From contig CM041776.1 in the NCBI GenBank assembly GCA_023374045.1, forward strand, positions 321,619,925 to 321,683,924: 64,000 nt of DNA, read 5' to 3'. This document shows positions 23,434-33,949 of this stretch, in pieces. The notes below the pieces were generated by a model, which was not told the DNA's origin, did not search any database, and worked only from the letters and a program-made list of their open reading frames with translations. Made by a program: the position numbers and the translations under genes. Every line of letters begins with the position of its first letter. Position 1 is the stretch's first letter. The DNA is from Limonium bicolor. Lineage: Eukaryota > Streptophyta > Magnoliopsida > Caryophyllales > Plumbaginaceae.

Positions 23434-24856
23434 ATGGATCCTGACGATAGAGTCGAAGAGGACTTACTGTTGGGGTGGATGATATTGACGATGACGTCCC
23501 TACTGAAGAACCACTAGCTGCATCTACTTCGCAGAACCCTCGGAAGGGACGTGGACCGACCCGTGGGTTGAAGGAGAAGAAAGATTCTCCCATCGATTTG
23601 ATCTGGGACAAGTACCTCCGACATCGTGGTGGGTCGAAGCAGAGTTTGCTTCCTACTTGGGATTGATGGTAAAATCCCATTGCTCGATTAATAAGGATTG
23701 GAAAGATCAAGAAAAGGCAGACAAAGACATCATGTGGCAGATGGTGCAGAAGAAGTACAAGGTCGCGGATGAACTTCGGACGAAGATTGAATCACTTCTA
23801 GCGACATCACTGCGACAGTTCAAGCATCGGTTGGTAGATGGCTGGATTACCAAACCGGGCTCCAAGAGGTCACCGCCGTGGGTAGTGTATGATGGTATGA
23901 TCACGGAGGAGGACTGGAAGATATTCTACGACCATCGCCAGACTGAAGAGTTTAAGGTACTTTTACAATTATTCTTTCTTAATTATTTAAGGAATAAAAT
24001 TTAACAAATATTTTTTTATTATGTATAACTTACAAATATACAAATTTTGTAACAGTTACGTCAAGAACAAGCGAGACGTAACCGGGCGAAGAATATCTAC
24101 AAGCACTTCATGGGGCGAGCTGGATACACGGGGCGGTTGGAGAAGTGGAAGAGCGAGGGCTTACTGACGAAAACTAATGAAGACGGCACTCAGTCAGTTA
24201 TTGATGATGTTGACGATGCAAGTAGGTGCAGACATTTATGCTGGGTCGAATGGTGAAAAATGACGAGGGTATATGTGTTTCCCGCAGAGCGAGACTGCTG
24301 AGTTGGCGTCCAAGATTGTAAGTATATATATTTAAAAGTTGTTGTTTACTAATTAGTAAGTTCATTTCTAATATTTTTGTTAATTTAAAATAGTCTGGCT
24401 CGACTGAGCGATGGGAGATGGTTCCGGCCCCTCCGTCTCAGGATGATCCACTGAATAAGGCCCTTGGGCAAAAGGATCATCCAGGGCGAGTGCGGGGGCT
24501 TGGAGGGGAAGTTCGCCAAAAAGACGTGTTTCCTACGTCTCGATCGAGAGTACCACAGTGAAATGATAGAGAGAATGGTGGATGAACGGGTGCATGACCG
24601 GTTGGAGGAGTCGGAAAGACGTCACGCTGAGTCGGAAAGACGCCACGCTGAGGAGCGTCAAGCCTACGAGGAGCGCCTGCGAAGACTTGAGGCTTTAGTA
24701 TTGGGCCAGGTGCATGCTCCTACACCGACACCTACTCCTACACCGGTGTCTACTCCTACCGCGACGGCGGATACATCGATAGTGGCCGCGTCTCCTACAC
24801 CGGCACCTACTGCTAGACCGACGTCTGCTCCTACCTACGATGGATACTGTCGATGA
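23434..24856 (+). pseudogene. PttA/En-Spm-type second ORF of the CACTA element, decayed
   Basis: Exon one (23434-23956) starts MDPDDRVEED, carries KGRGPTRGLKEKK, and ends at a GT donor after EEFK. Exon two (24056 to about 24318) holds NIYKHFMGRAGYTGRLEKWK and a NEDGTQS phrase. Exon three (about 24394-24856) holds LGQKDHPGRVRGLGG, a hallmark phrase of the plant Ptta/En/Spm family. It then has a glutamate/arginine coiled coil (ERRHAESERRHAEERQ) and a threonine-proline tail. Frameshifts occur near 23470, in exon two and near 24540. It lies just 120 bp downstream of the TNP2 relic. The product would bind terminal DNA; function is inferred from the family. Confidence 0.85.
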
Positions 24857-25559
24857 CCTACACTGACGTCTGCTCTACCACGACGGCGGATCTCCAATGG
24901 TCGATCATCCTGCACCTCTTCTCTTACCAGAGACACATTTCCTTATGAAAACTTTCAGTTTGTTCTATTTTTCCTCCTTAGTTTATTTTAACATTACTTT
25001 TAAAAATTAATTTTATTAGCTTGCTTACTATTGTGAGTTGATGTAGTGGCTAAATCATGTCATTTGTTTCAAGTGTTGGATTGTGGGACTGTTCATGTTG
25101 CATTCGGTCGGGTTTTACAGACCGGACGAACATGTAGTACATTTCAAGCCCATCCCACCTCTCCACGCTCGGTCTGATGGTAGACGATATTGTGCAAGGT
25201 CATGAGGACTCTCCCCTTCCGTTGGAGTGGAATCAGTGGAGTAAATAGGTCAAGCAAAATCTTCAGTTGTTCCATGGCCATATTCTCTCATTGATGTCCA
25301 GTAGTGACAAGGTAACTATTTAATTACATGCTTACTGTTAGTTTTTAACTTGACTGTTGACTGATATGTTTTATTATTTAAATTTGTGTATACTATTAGA
25401 TTGATAAGGGAATTAAGACCGTTAAGAAGAGGAAAGTGGGATAAGGGGAAGGAAGTTGTGAAATCAAATGAGGAGAGTCAGAGTGTGAGAAAGGAAGTGG
25501 TAAACCTTTCGATATGACTCCTAGGAGATCCCCAATTCTGACACCCAAGTAATCTGAAG

Positions 25560-26790
25560 GCGATGTTGACAGACAAACACAAAATGCTTGTATGACTTTT
25601 TCATGACGAAGCCGCATTCTGTCCCAATTTCAACATGAAAGTGTCTAAGCATGTTTTCCACTCCCCCGAGCCCAGAGATCTGATGATTACCGTGAGCGAT
25701 CTAAGAGAATTTTGATGGGAGACCTGCTTAACATCTCTGTGATTCAGGCCTATTGTGTGTAAGTATCTTTTAAATTATTAAATTATCTTTCATTTTTTTA
25801 AGCTATTTAACATATCTTATGAAAAAATGTTGTTTAGGTGTTTGACTACTAGACTGATATCAACAAGAGATTATCTTCCATCTCTTTCTTGTGCCCACAA
25901 TTGATGTCAGCAAGTCAGGCCGCATTGGATGCGCAAGGATGTGCACCAGCATGTGAGCAGGGATTTTGTGTTGCGGTGGAAGAAGAAGCAAATATTTGCT
26001 GATCCCATATCATCATGTAAGTACACAATAACTGGAATTTTTCGCTTCCTAATTGTGATATATTAAAAATATTGTTCTACAAACATCTTTGTTTTCTGTG
26101 GCAGCAATCATTGGATGTTGATGTGTTGTGGTGACATGTCATGTGTTTCTGCTTGTTGATACTAGACCCATTGGGCGGCCCTGATGACCTTCGAGAGATC
26201 GCTGTGTAGAGAATATTTGAAGGAGTGAGTATTCAAAAATTTTAATGCATTCTGTATTTATTTTAAGCTTGTCCTAGATTATTGACAATAAATGGCTTCA
26301 TTTTAAAATGCTGTATTTATGCAGGGGTCATAAGCTTGGTTTGAGTGATGCGAAGAAACCATTCTCCATCTTGGACTTCCATTACATACGTGTAAGTAAT
26401 CATTTAATTTATGCATTTTTGTATTAAAGTTAAACGTTTAATTTTTTTGATCTATCTAAAGTTGGTAATCCATGGATGGTGTGATGACAGTGTCCTCAGC
26501 AGCCTGATTCACGAAGCTGTGGCTATTATGTGATGCGGTACATGTTCGAGATTGTACACAATATTGACACGCTTGCTGATGATGACAAGGTAAACCATAC
26601 CAATCAAAGTTTTAGTTAAAGTTATTGCATTTGAAATAAAATTGTGTACTAATGATGATCAGTTTTTTTTATGGACAGATCGTTTCTTTTTTCACAAAAG
26701 CAGGGAGCACGTATTCCAAAATGGATCTCGACTTTGTAAGAGATCATCTATCGCAGTTTTGGTGTAAAAATTACTTGAGTGTTACTTAGA
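25560..26790 (+). pseudogene. ULP1-like (C48) cysteine protease relic carried by the CACTA element
   Basis: The catalytic His-Asp-Cys order of ULP1/SENP proteases can be read: His in HWMLMCC (codon 26109-26111), Asp in LLVDTRP (codon 26158-26160) and Cys in SCGYYVMRYMFEI (codon 26518-26520). An upstream block reads GDLLNISVIQAYCV before a GT (about 25720-25760). The end reads KMDLDFVRDHLSQFWCKNYL and stops near 26790. Exons are separated by GT-AG introns. A frameshift lies between the His and Asp segments, and other stops are present. ULP1-type enzymes remove or process SUMO. Similar protease domains are known as passengers or ORFs in plant DNA transposons. The copy seems inactive. Confidence 0.8.
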
Positions 26791-27084
26791 TCTTATCCTA
26801 GTGTAGTTAGACTTACACTTTTGTTTGTGCTGAAGCAACGTAGACTCTCAAAGAGTTTGTAAAGTTCAACTCTCTCTTATTTTTGAATGGGTTTGTTTGC
26901 AATTAATTCGTTTTCAATGTTGCAATTCAAATTGGCAACTTGGTTTATGGTCATAGTGTGGTTGGTTATCAAAGGGCAATACCAGTTGGATGCCCTGTAC
27001 AGGTTGTATATGCGATTGTAAATTGGGTTGTGTTGGAAAACATATGTGGTAGATGCTAAAAAAACAAAAAAAACTAAAAAAAAA

Positions 27085-27445
27085 ACCACGGTTCACTTAA
27101 AACCGTGGTTTAAAACTCAATGGAACGACGAGTATAAACCACGGTTTATTGTAAAACCGTCGTATAAAGGAGTCATATACCACGGTTATACACCCGAACC
27201 GTCGTATAAAATGCAATGGAAGGACATTATATACCACGGTTTCTGTTCCAACCGTCGTATAAGTCGTCTGATTCCCGCGACACAACGGGCTATAAACGAC
27301 GGTTTTAGCGAACCGTGGTTTATAATCCGTGTTTTAAACGACGGTTTAAAACCGTGGTTTATTGCAATTTTCCGATATACCACGCGGGTATAAACCACGG
27401 TTTCTAACCGTGGTATATAGGCAAAATAACCGTGGTAAAAAACAT
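27085..27445 (+). repeat. CACTA right subterminal repeat array
   Basis: Alternating AAACCACGGTT, AACCGTCGTATAA and AACCGTGGTTTA motifs match the left-end array. The array ends about 15 bp before the terminal CACTAGTG. The predicted ORFs on both strands here come from the repeats. Confidence 0.92.
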
Positions 27446-27459
27446 TTTCTGCACTAGTG

Positions 27460-27506
27460 GTAGACTAACCGCTTGAAACATTTTGAGTCAACCTATCGAT
27501 CCTACA
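27460..27506 (+). repeat. 3' remainder of the left LTR-like repeat
   Basis: CATTTTGAGTCAACC here matches CTTTGAGTCAACCC near 28838-28851 in the right copy. It is separated from 16922 only by the CACTA element. It ends CCTACA and is followed two bases later by a primer-binding-site-like sequence. Confidence 0.65.
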
Positions 27507-27508
27507 CG

Positions 27509-27520
27509 TGGTATTAAAGT
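27509..27520 (+). other. Degenerate tRNA-iMet primer-binding site
   Basis: TGGTATTAAAGT resembles the usual plant LTR element site TGGTATCAGAGC, placed 2 bp after the LTR end. Downstream, to about 28430, I see no gag or pol domain, so the internal region is non-coding or lost. Confidence 0.5.
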
Positions 27521-27758
27521 GAGGTTTGGCTGACACGCTCTATTTGAAGATAACTTACGAGATAGCAGAGTGCTCTTATGTTTTCGAGGTGAACTTCAAC
27601 CTTTAGACAGACTCTAGCTATTTTGTGCCAAACCGAAGTTCCACATCCATATCTACTATATTAAGTCCCCGCCTCTCATGAGGTTCTATAGATGACCAAG
27701 ACAAACACTGATGATGAAGGAGTGTTGATGATCTACCTAAAGTTGACTCTATCGGGGG

Positions 27759-28335
27759 TAAGGATGTCAATCTTGACACAAACCCGAAATCTGACCTGAA
27801 ACCGACACGTTAAAATGTGGGTTTGGGTTGCAATTTTCAACCCAAAAACATTTTTGGGTCGGTTTCGGGTTGGGCTAAAAACCCAGGTCGGTTTTGGGTT
27901 TGAGCTGCCGACCTGATTTCAACTCGTAACCCGAAAACATTTTTAAAAAAGAAAAGAAAATATATATTCTTATAGTTATGAGACATAACTCTTAATATAA
28001 CAATCATGTAACCATTTATGTTTTATGGTTTTGTATGTTATGTTATATTATCTTGGTGATTTTGTGTAGAATTTGTATTGATAGTACAATATTTTTAATT
28101 TTGGGTTGATTTTGGATCGATTTCGGGTCGATTTTTTGATCAAATTCAGGTCAATTTCAGGTTGATTTCGGGTTTTGGGTCAATTTCGGGTTAATTACGG
28201 GTCACCAGGACGGTTTCGAGTTGACATAATATAACCTGTTTCGGGTTCGGGTCGGTTTCGGGTTGAGGTGAAACATGAGCAGGTCGGGTTCGGGTTGAAT
28301 TCAACCCGACCCAAAACCCGAAACTGACAACCCTA
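27759..28335. mobile_element. hAT MITE, 577 bp, in the old LTR element
   Basis: The left end is TAAGGATGTCAA and the right end is CTGACAACCCTA. A perfect 8-bp duplication ATCGGGGG flanks it (27751-27758 and 28336-28343). The interior is rich in GGTTTCGGGTTGGG-like motifs, as in the other TAGGGGTGTCAA-family copies. Confidence 0.88.
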
Positions 28336-28599
28336 ATCGGGGGTGCACACCCAAAAGAATTGACGAATTCAAGGGGAACGTGCAATCCTTCTACCACGAA
28401 AAGTCATGACAAGCAATCATTAGGTTAACAAGACTAATATATTTTTCCTTCTCTAGTTATTACTTGGGTGTATGTGTTTGGATTCTAGTGAGCATTTTCT
28501 ATTACTTAGTCAAGTTTCACACCAAGTAAGCCTGTTAGTAACCTTAAGTATATTGAATTACATTCTTTCAAAACTGCCTATATATAAATTTCTCTTTCT

Positions 28600-28862
28600 T
28601 GGGTGGTATATAGACAATGCATCTTGGAACTTTCATAAGAACTTTATTGTTAGATTCATTCTAGGGAGATCCTAGACTTACTACATTTATCAAAGAGATT
28701 ATCAGATTATCTATAGGGTGAGTGAGTACCTACGTTCTTTGTTATTGAGATTATCAATAAAGATTTTACATTATGTATCTGAGTTTATTGATTAATGGCT
28801 TCTGTCTCGAGTTTGATAGAGTCAACATTTGTACTACTTTGAGTCAACCCACCCCTTATACA
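28600..28862 (+). repeat. Right LTR-like repeat
   Basis: It parallels 16640-16922 plus 27460-27506 (TTATTGTTAGATTCA, CAGATTATCTATAGGGTGAG, CTGTCTCGAGTTTGATAGAGT) and ends in TTATACA. With the left copy and the primer site it defines a small degenerate LTR element. The 5' limit and a target duplication are unclear. Confidence 0.6.
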
Positions 28863-29418
28863 GTTAGCTATTTAAATACTACAATTTTGCATATTAATCC
28901 ACGCCAGATGGGACTAGCACGCTGATGTCACTTGCAATATTGTAGTCCCGATCCAGCTTATGCAATCCTACAATTAAAATATGATGTTAATCTTAACAAT
29001 TTTATGCAAATTCTTCTGCGATACAAAATGACCGGTCAAATAAATGGGAAAATTCACTTACAAAAGCCGCATTTTAAAAAGCGCGATCACCAGAGCCACA
29101 AGCAGTAGAATCGTGCATCTACTTATTACCGGCCGAGAGCCGATAACAAACAATTGCAGCCACTTGTTACAGGAGCCAAATTAAACGTTCATTGCTTTCA
29201 GTGATCAAGCAATTTCGTACATGTGTATTAACACAAATAAGTAGAGCCAATTCGCTCATTACGGTGGTAAATACAATACAATATATAACAAACAAAATAA
29301 TGGACAACATTCTAGAGCGAAGAAAATGGCCTCAACTAGCAGCCTTACTCGTCAGCACCTAACATCAAGCTCAGCGTGCAACCAGATAATTCTACTGCTA
29401 CAACTCATCAAGAAGCTC
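28863..29418. other. 3' flank of HCF106, no other gene
   Basis: No coding region is supported. The part just below 29419 should include the 3' untranslated region of the minus-strand HCF106 gene; a polyadenylation site was not assigned. Confidence 0.5.
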
Positions 29419-32220
29419 TCATGCCTTGCTTTCTGGATTTGGAGATGAAGGTGGCGTTTCTGAGGCAGTTTCTTGAGCTGCTGATGATGACAAGACACAT
29501 AATCACAAATGGAAACCCGAGATAGAAAAGTAGGATATAAAATGGACATGCTGGAGACTAGAAATACCTGGAGTAGTTTCATTTTGGTTTTCTTCAGGGG
29601 AGGAGCTCGAGGCTGTTTGTATGGAAGCTGCAGCTTTCAGCTGCTCCTCTGTGATCTTTAAATACTCCTCACTAGAGTATGCTTTGCTGGACGGAGAACC
29701 ATCTAGTGTGTATATAATTAAGTTTCAGAAAAAGGAATATGAGAAAGAAGCTGCAGCTTTCAGCTGCTCCTCTGTGATCTTTAAATACTCATCACGTAAT
29801 AGCTCCAGAAAGAAAAAATAGGAAATGAAGCAGTTCTGGGAGAGCTAAATAGCTCCATCGGTGTAATTCATGAAGGACGTGCTGGCTAGCTCTTGTACAT
29901 GATATATTCTTCAGTCAAAACAAAAAAATACTTGACGACCTTTAGCAAAATGCTGTGGCTTTAGTGTTAACATGGGTACCGTTACCCATCACAAAATTAA
30001 AGCACATACGGTTATTCACCACCCTCAGTGAAAAATGATTTGAATAAATAACAATTCTTGTTGGATTCATTCACTGAAGTAATTTTTTCAGATTATCAAC
30101 ATCCCACTTCAGTCTTGATTAAGACAATCAAGTACTCCATTACAGAAACTGAAAGAAATAAGTCCAGGAGAAGGGTATTCATGGTGAAAGATCATACCGT
30201 AATCTACAAGGCATGTAGCGAGTTTAAAAAGCTGATAAATAGTAAAAATAGCATAATAGAGTCCAAGAAAGAAGCTCCTCCAGTATTGCTTCAATCCAAA
30301 AGAGATTGATGCCCCACAAGAAAGTATGATATGAGAAAAGCAAGGAAGTTAACATCAGCACTCACTTAGGTCAGACACAGTTTGAGAATTCTCTCTGCTT
30401 GAAGATGTTGGAGTCGACCCGATATTGGGTCTATTGGACCCATATGCACCTTGAGATGGATTAGGAATTTCATCAAGACCTATCTCTCGTTCAAGGGAAC
30501 TCTTGAATTCCCTGGATACATCCTACAATAATGATAAAGAAATTAGTATAGCCATCTCAGAGCCTTTCAGGCAAGCTGTCGCTGGGATATTATTGAAACA
30601 CTATAATGGATAATCAGGATATCGATACTGTTACCTGAAGCTCCCTGATTGTAGGTTGAAATGCACGTAATGTTTTGCCAAGATTTCGAGCCACCTGCAT
30701 TTATCAATATGTTTTCACGGCCTGATAGCAGCAAGATCACCAGAGAGGAAGAGTTGAAAATTTTATAACGTGCATGGTGCTCACACTATGTAGGACTTGC
30801 TAGTAAACAGAAAACTTGATAGTAAACTGAAGCTCATGAGCTGTTAAGAAAGTTAGCGCATAAGTTACATAACAAATACTACGTACCAACAACACAGACA
30901 TTTTCATAGGTTATTATGTTAGAAGAAAATTCATGCTAGGACTTGGACCTATAAAAGCTAAAGAAGAAGATCATCGTGGTTTCATTACTTCAGCTATTCA
31001 TGACATATGTTCTACCAAACAACATTCGGGTATTACATAAATAAAACCCAAGAATAACCAGAGCTTGTCAACTTCGGTGAGTTGGTTAACAATATGAGGG
31101 ATAGAAAGATGGCTGTTAATGGCTCATAGCTTATGTCATAGTTGTTATGCCTACCTAGAAGACTATGAACTCCCCGAAAAACTATAAAAAAACAGTTGAT
31201 TTCATTAGACTTGTAGTCAACCAATATGACAACATACACCTTGGATGCTGCTGTTTGAGAACAATTCCTTACCCAGATCTACAAACAAATTTGAAATGGA
31301 AGGCGTTCTTGTTTGTTTGTTATTTCAATTCAAACTTTACAACATAAATGTCCTGTGGCGGAGTAAGAGTTCCAGGCTAATTTTACACAACAATGGCTCT
31401 TTTTATAAGAAATTGGACCTATGTTTCTGAAAGAGGTAGCATAACCCATGGGACTACCATAATTGCCCCGTCAATAATCTGTTTAAGGGGAACAAAAAAA
31501 AAGGATAATCAAACTTCATCACAGTCAATGTTGAATTGAAACCATGACAGGAGAAAGCTACCTATTAGGTTCAATGTGAATCCAGCAATGTATTGCTGTA
31601 TGGTACAAATGCTAATCAATAATTGAACAAACTGGAAATAACATGCAGAAAAAGGGGTTTAGTTTAAAGGAGAATCTATAAACAGAAAAATTAGCACAGC
31701 TGTTGGGCTGCAAACTCACAAAATCACATTTAACAAGATCACAGCTAACAAAATGCAAACAAACTTACTTCAGCTAGACCCTTGGGACCGAAGACCAACA
31801 GCGCCACGACTCCAATAACCAAAGCTTCAGGAGCTCCAACTCCAAACAAAGAAGCCCGAACGACCATGCCCTTTTTACGACACCTTTTCCTTCCTACAAC
31901 AAACCGTTTCCAATTCAGCGAGGATCTAAGTTTCCAATCCAAAACTTTTGCATGAAGAGCAGCAAAGAAACCCGATGAAATAAGTAACCTATGGCTAGTG
32001 GTTTCAGTGAGATTGGGGTTCCAAGATGCTTGAGGCCATTCCAAGAGGAGAAACTACATGGAGCCAGCTGAGAGGACAATTTTGAAAGATAGAATCGATG
32101 GATATTTCGGTCAGATTGCAGGCAAGAAGAATAAGAAGGAACCGCATAATCAGCGAAGGGTTTGCAGCTTTTAAGTGATGTAGAGCAGCAAAATGTGGAA
32201 GCGGAGACTGTGGAAGCCAT
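29419..32220 (-). CDS. HCF106: HCF106/TatB, thylakoid twin-arginine translocase subunit, chloroplast
   Basis: Six exons with GT-AG introns join in frame: 32220-31989, 31893-31769, 30694-30635, 30522-30366, 29702-29568 and 29477-29419, giving 255 residues, close to the usual length for plant HCF106. Residues 1-90 form a serine-rich transit-peptide region ending in a basic RKRCRKKGMVVRAS stretch. The membrane helix (about 94-112) reads FGVGAPEALVIGVVALLVF with the conserved Glu100, followed by the FGPK hinge (112-115). An amphipathic helix follows (LAEVARNLGKTLRAFQPTIR, then DVSREFKSSLEREIGLDEI). An acidic, serine/proline-rich tail contains KAYSSEEYLKITEEQLKA and ends in NPESKA. The family works with cpTatC in the thylakoid receptor complex for folded twin-arginine substrates. 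The VARNLGKTLR and DVSREFKS segments distinguish it from Tha4/TatA. All exons are open and intact, so it is probably functional. Confidence 0.96.
29747..29795 (-). repeat. Partial duplicate of HCF106 exon 5 inside the preceding intron
   Basis: GAAGCTGCAGCTTTCAGCTG and the following bases to ATACTC repeat exon 5 positions 29624-29672 at a distance of 123 bp, with about one mismatch. The copy lies about 45 bp from the exon 5 acceptor on the transcript-upstream side. No AG acceptor abuts its start, so I read it as a dead duplicate. Confidence 0.88.
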
Positions 32221-32520
32221 GAAACCGAGCTAGATTGCAGTATCTACTGGGTAGTTATTTTTGCAATCGGTTCATTATGCTTCGCGAATATTGATTGAGA
32301 TACTGTCGCACGAGCACGACAGAGAGGACTTGGAACGATGAAGATCAGATGAAGCGGTTGTTGGACTTTTTTGCGTCCCTGTGTGATAGGACGAGTGTAG
32401 CGCCAGGCGGGGAAGATGCTAATGTTGAATCGACAAAGACAGGTCAGATCCAATAAGAGAGTCGAGTCAAGAATTATCTTGGGCCTCAAGTTGGCCCAAA
32501 ATAATTACGGGTTAGATACT
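32221..32520 (-). promoter_or_regulatory. Upstream region of HCF106
   Basis: The 5' untranslated region and proximal promoter of HCF106 should lie here by position. I could not assign a TATA box or light-response element with confidence. The 81-residue minus-strand ORF here has no recognisable domain. Confidence 0.35.
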
Positions 32521-32584
32521 TTCCATGATGCCAATGTCAAGGTCCACTTCATGTAACTATCAAACAGACTGAAATATTTTGTGT

Positions 32585-33080
32585 GAACCAAGGTGCATTT
32601 GTTTCCAATAGAATTCATGTGGCCATGAGTCAAGAGGCTGTTGAATTTTACCGGCGTATATCTTCATGTTGCCCACTTTAAGATTGATATTCGTAGGGCC
32701 TATGGTGTGTTTGATTGGATAGTTTTGGAAGTGGTTTTAAGAGAATTATAGTTTCATGAGCACTTTATTTAGTGGATTATACGGTGTTTTACTTCATTGA
32801 CCTATTCAATTCTGATCAACAGGGTTCATACTGGTTCACCCCTTTCATCCATGTAGTTTGTTGTGTGCATATAAACCTAGGTAGACAATTATCTTAGTTG
32901 GATAAATACACAAATTCCGTATATAAGCCTAAGTGCAAAGGATGAAGCTTACTCATTTTTTGTTGGTTGATGAACTTTTCTATTTACTATGGTGATGTTA
33001 ATTAGACTCCTAATCAGTTGGATGAGTTTTCTAAGGTATTAAGGCTCAAAGTTTGTTTTGATAGATGCTCTCATATTTTG
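32585..33080 (+). pseudogene. LINE (L1-like) reverse transcriptase relic
   Basis: In shifting plus-strand frames the order of L1-type reverse transcriptase motifs can be followed: NQGAFVSNRIHVAMSQE, then KIDIRRAYGVFDWIVLEVVL, then ILINRVHTGSPLSS with FVVC, then RMKLTHFLLVDELFYLLW. The active-site FADD appears decayed to LVDE. Several stops and frameshifts are present. The fragment lies head-to-head with HCF106, upstream of its promoter. Confidence 0.75.
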
Positions 33081-33169
33081 AAGAGGTGAGGAGAATGTCA
33101 GACGGAAAAATCAATCATTAACCTTATCATCCTACAAGTTAATCATAATAAAAACGCAAAGGAAACAAA

Positions 33170-33475
33170 ACTTTCCTCACTTTCAAACTCTTTATCCCTT
33201 TCACATGTTACATTGGGTCCCACGGATCATATATGAGCTTTAAAAACTTTAGATTTGACTTTGGACCAAAATATAACATTTTAGTATCGTTCATGTAAAG
33301 TTTCATCAATTTTGACAGCATTTAAGCATCTCTTAAGTTGAATGAAAATTAGAAAAGATGTCGGATATAAAACGGGGGAAATCACAAGGGTGGGGAAAAT
33401 AATTTTTGAAATCTTGTGGGTGAGGTATGTAATTTTACCAAACGTCATAGGTGGGGGATGTAATTTTCCTTAAAA
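33170..33475. repeat. Single arm of a fold-back element
   Basis: GTTCATGTAAAGTTTCATCA, GGTCCCAC and GGTGGGGGATGTAATTTTCC match the right half of the fold-back element at 40825-41362 in the same order. Only one arm is present, so this is a truncated copy. Confidence 0.75.
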
Positions 33476-33944
33476 AAACTTCGCATCAAGTTGAAGGCTT
33501 ATAAAAATACTTCACATGGAAATGTACAAATGCCAAAAACTTGTGCGATTTTTTCTTCAAGAACACCAAACTCTGCAAATTGAGGTTTGTTTCTTTCTAC
33601 TTTGCTATCTTTTGAACTACTAAAAGTTGACTGCAATTATCAGGAATTGGAAAAGTAAACTACTTGGATGAAAGGTGGATGAGCGTAAAGTCTAAGGCTT
33701 TGTCAGTCGTGACATTTTTGTAGCATATTTACAGCATAAAAAGGTGACCCATGCATGAGTCCACCGGGTCCCACGTGGGTCATGCATTATTCTCTAATAA
33801 TATATTGTGATATATAAAACAAAAACAACTACAAATATGTCAAGGCGAATAGAGCCTAAGGAGAAGAAACTCCAGAGTGAAGGTTGGGCTAGTGGCTCAT
33901 AGTACCTCCGGATTTAACTAATTTCTCATACCATCAAAATTTTG
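33476..33944. other. Spacer, no gene seen
   Basis: No coding or structured feature could be supported between the fold-back arm and the giant LTR-like unit. Confidence 0.5.
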
Positions 33945-33949
33945 ATGCT

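Larger units (their letters stand above)
16923..27459 (+). mobile_element. Complete CACTA (En/Spm) transposon, 10.5 kb
   Basis: The left terminus is CACTAGTAGAAAAAAGATTT; the right terminus read inward on the minus strand is CACTAGTGCAGAAAATG. A perfect 3-bp duplication GTA flanks it (16920-16922 and 27460-27462). Both ends carry arrays of TAAACCACGGTT and AACCGTCGTTTA. In order it holds a GC-rich leader, an intron-like region with internal duplications and a hairpin, a TNP2 relic, a PttA-like relic and a ULP1-like protease relic. Frameshifts and stops in every gene mean it is not autonomous as read. Removing it restores an LTR-like sequence. Confidence 0.95.
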
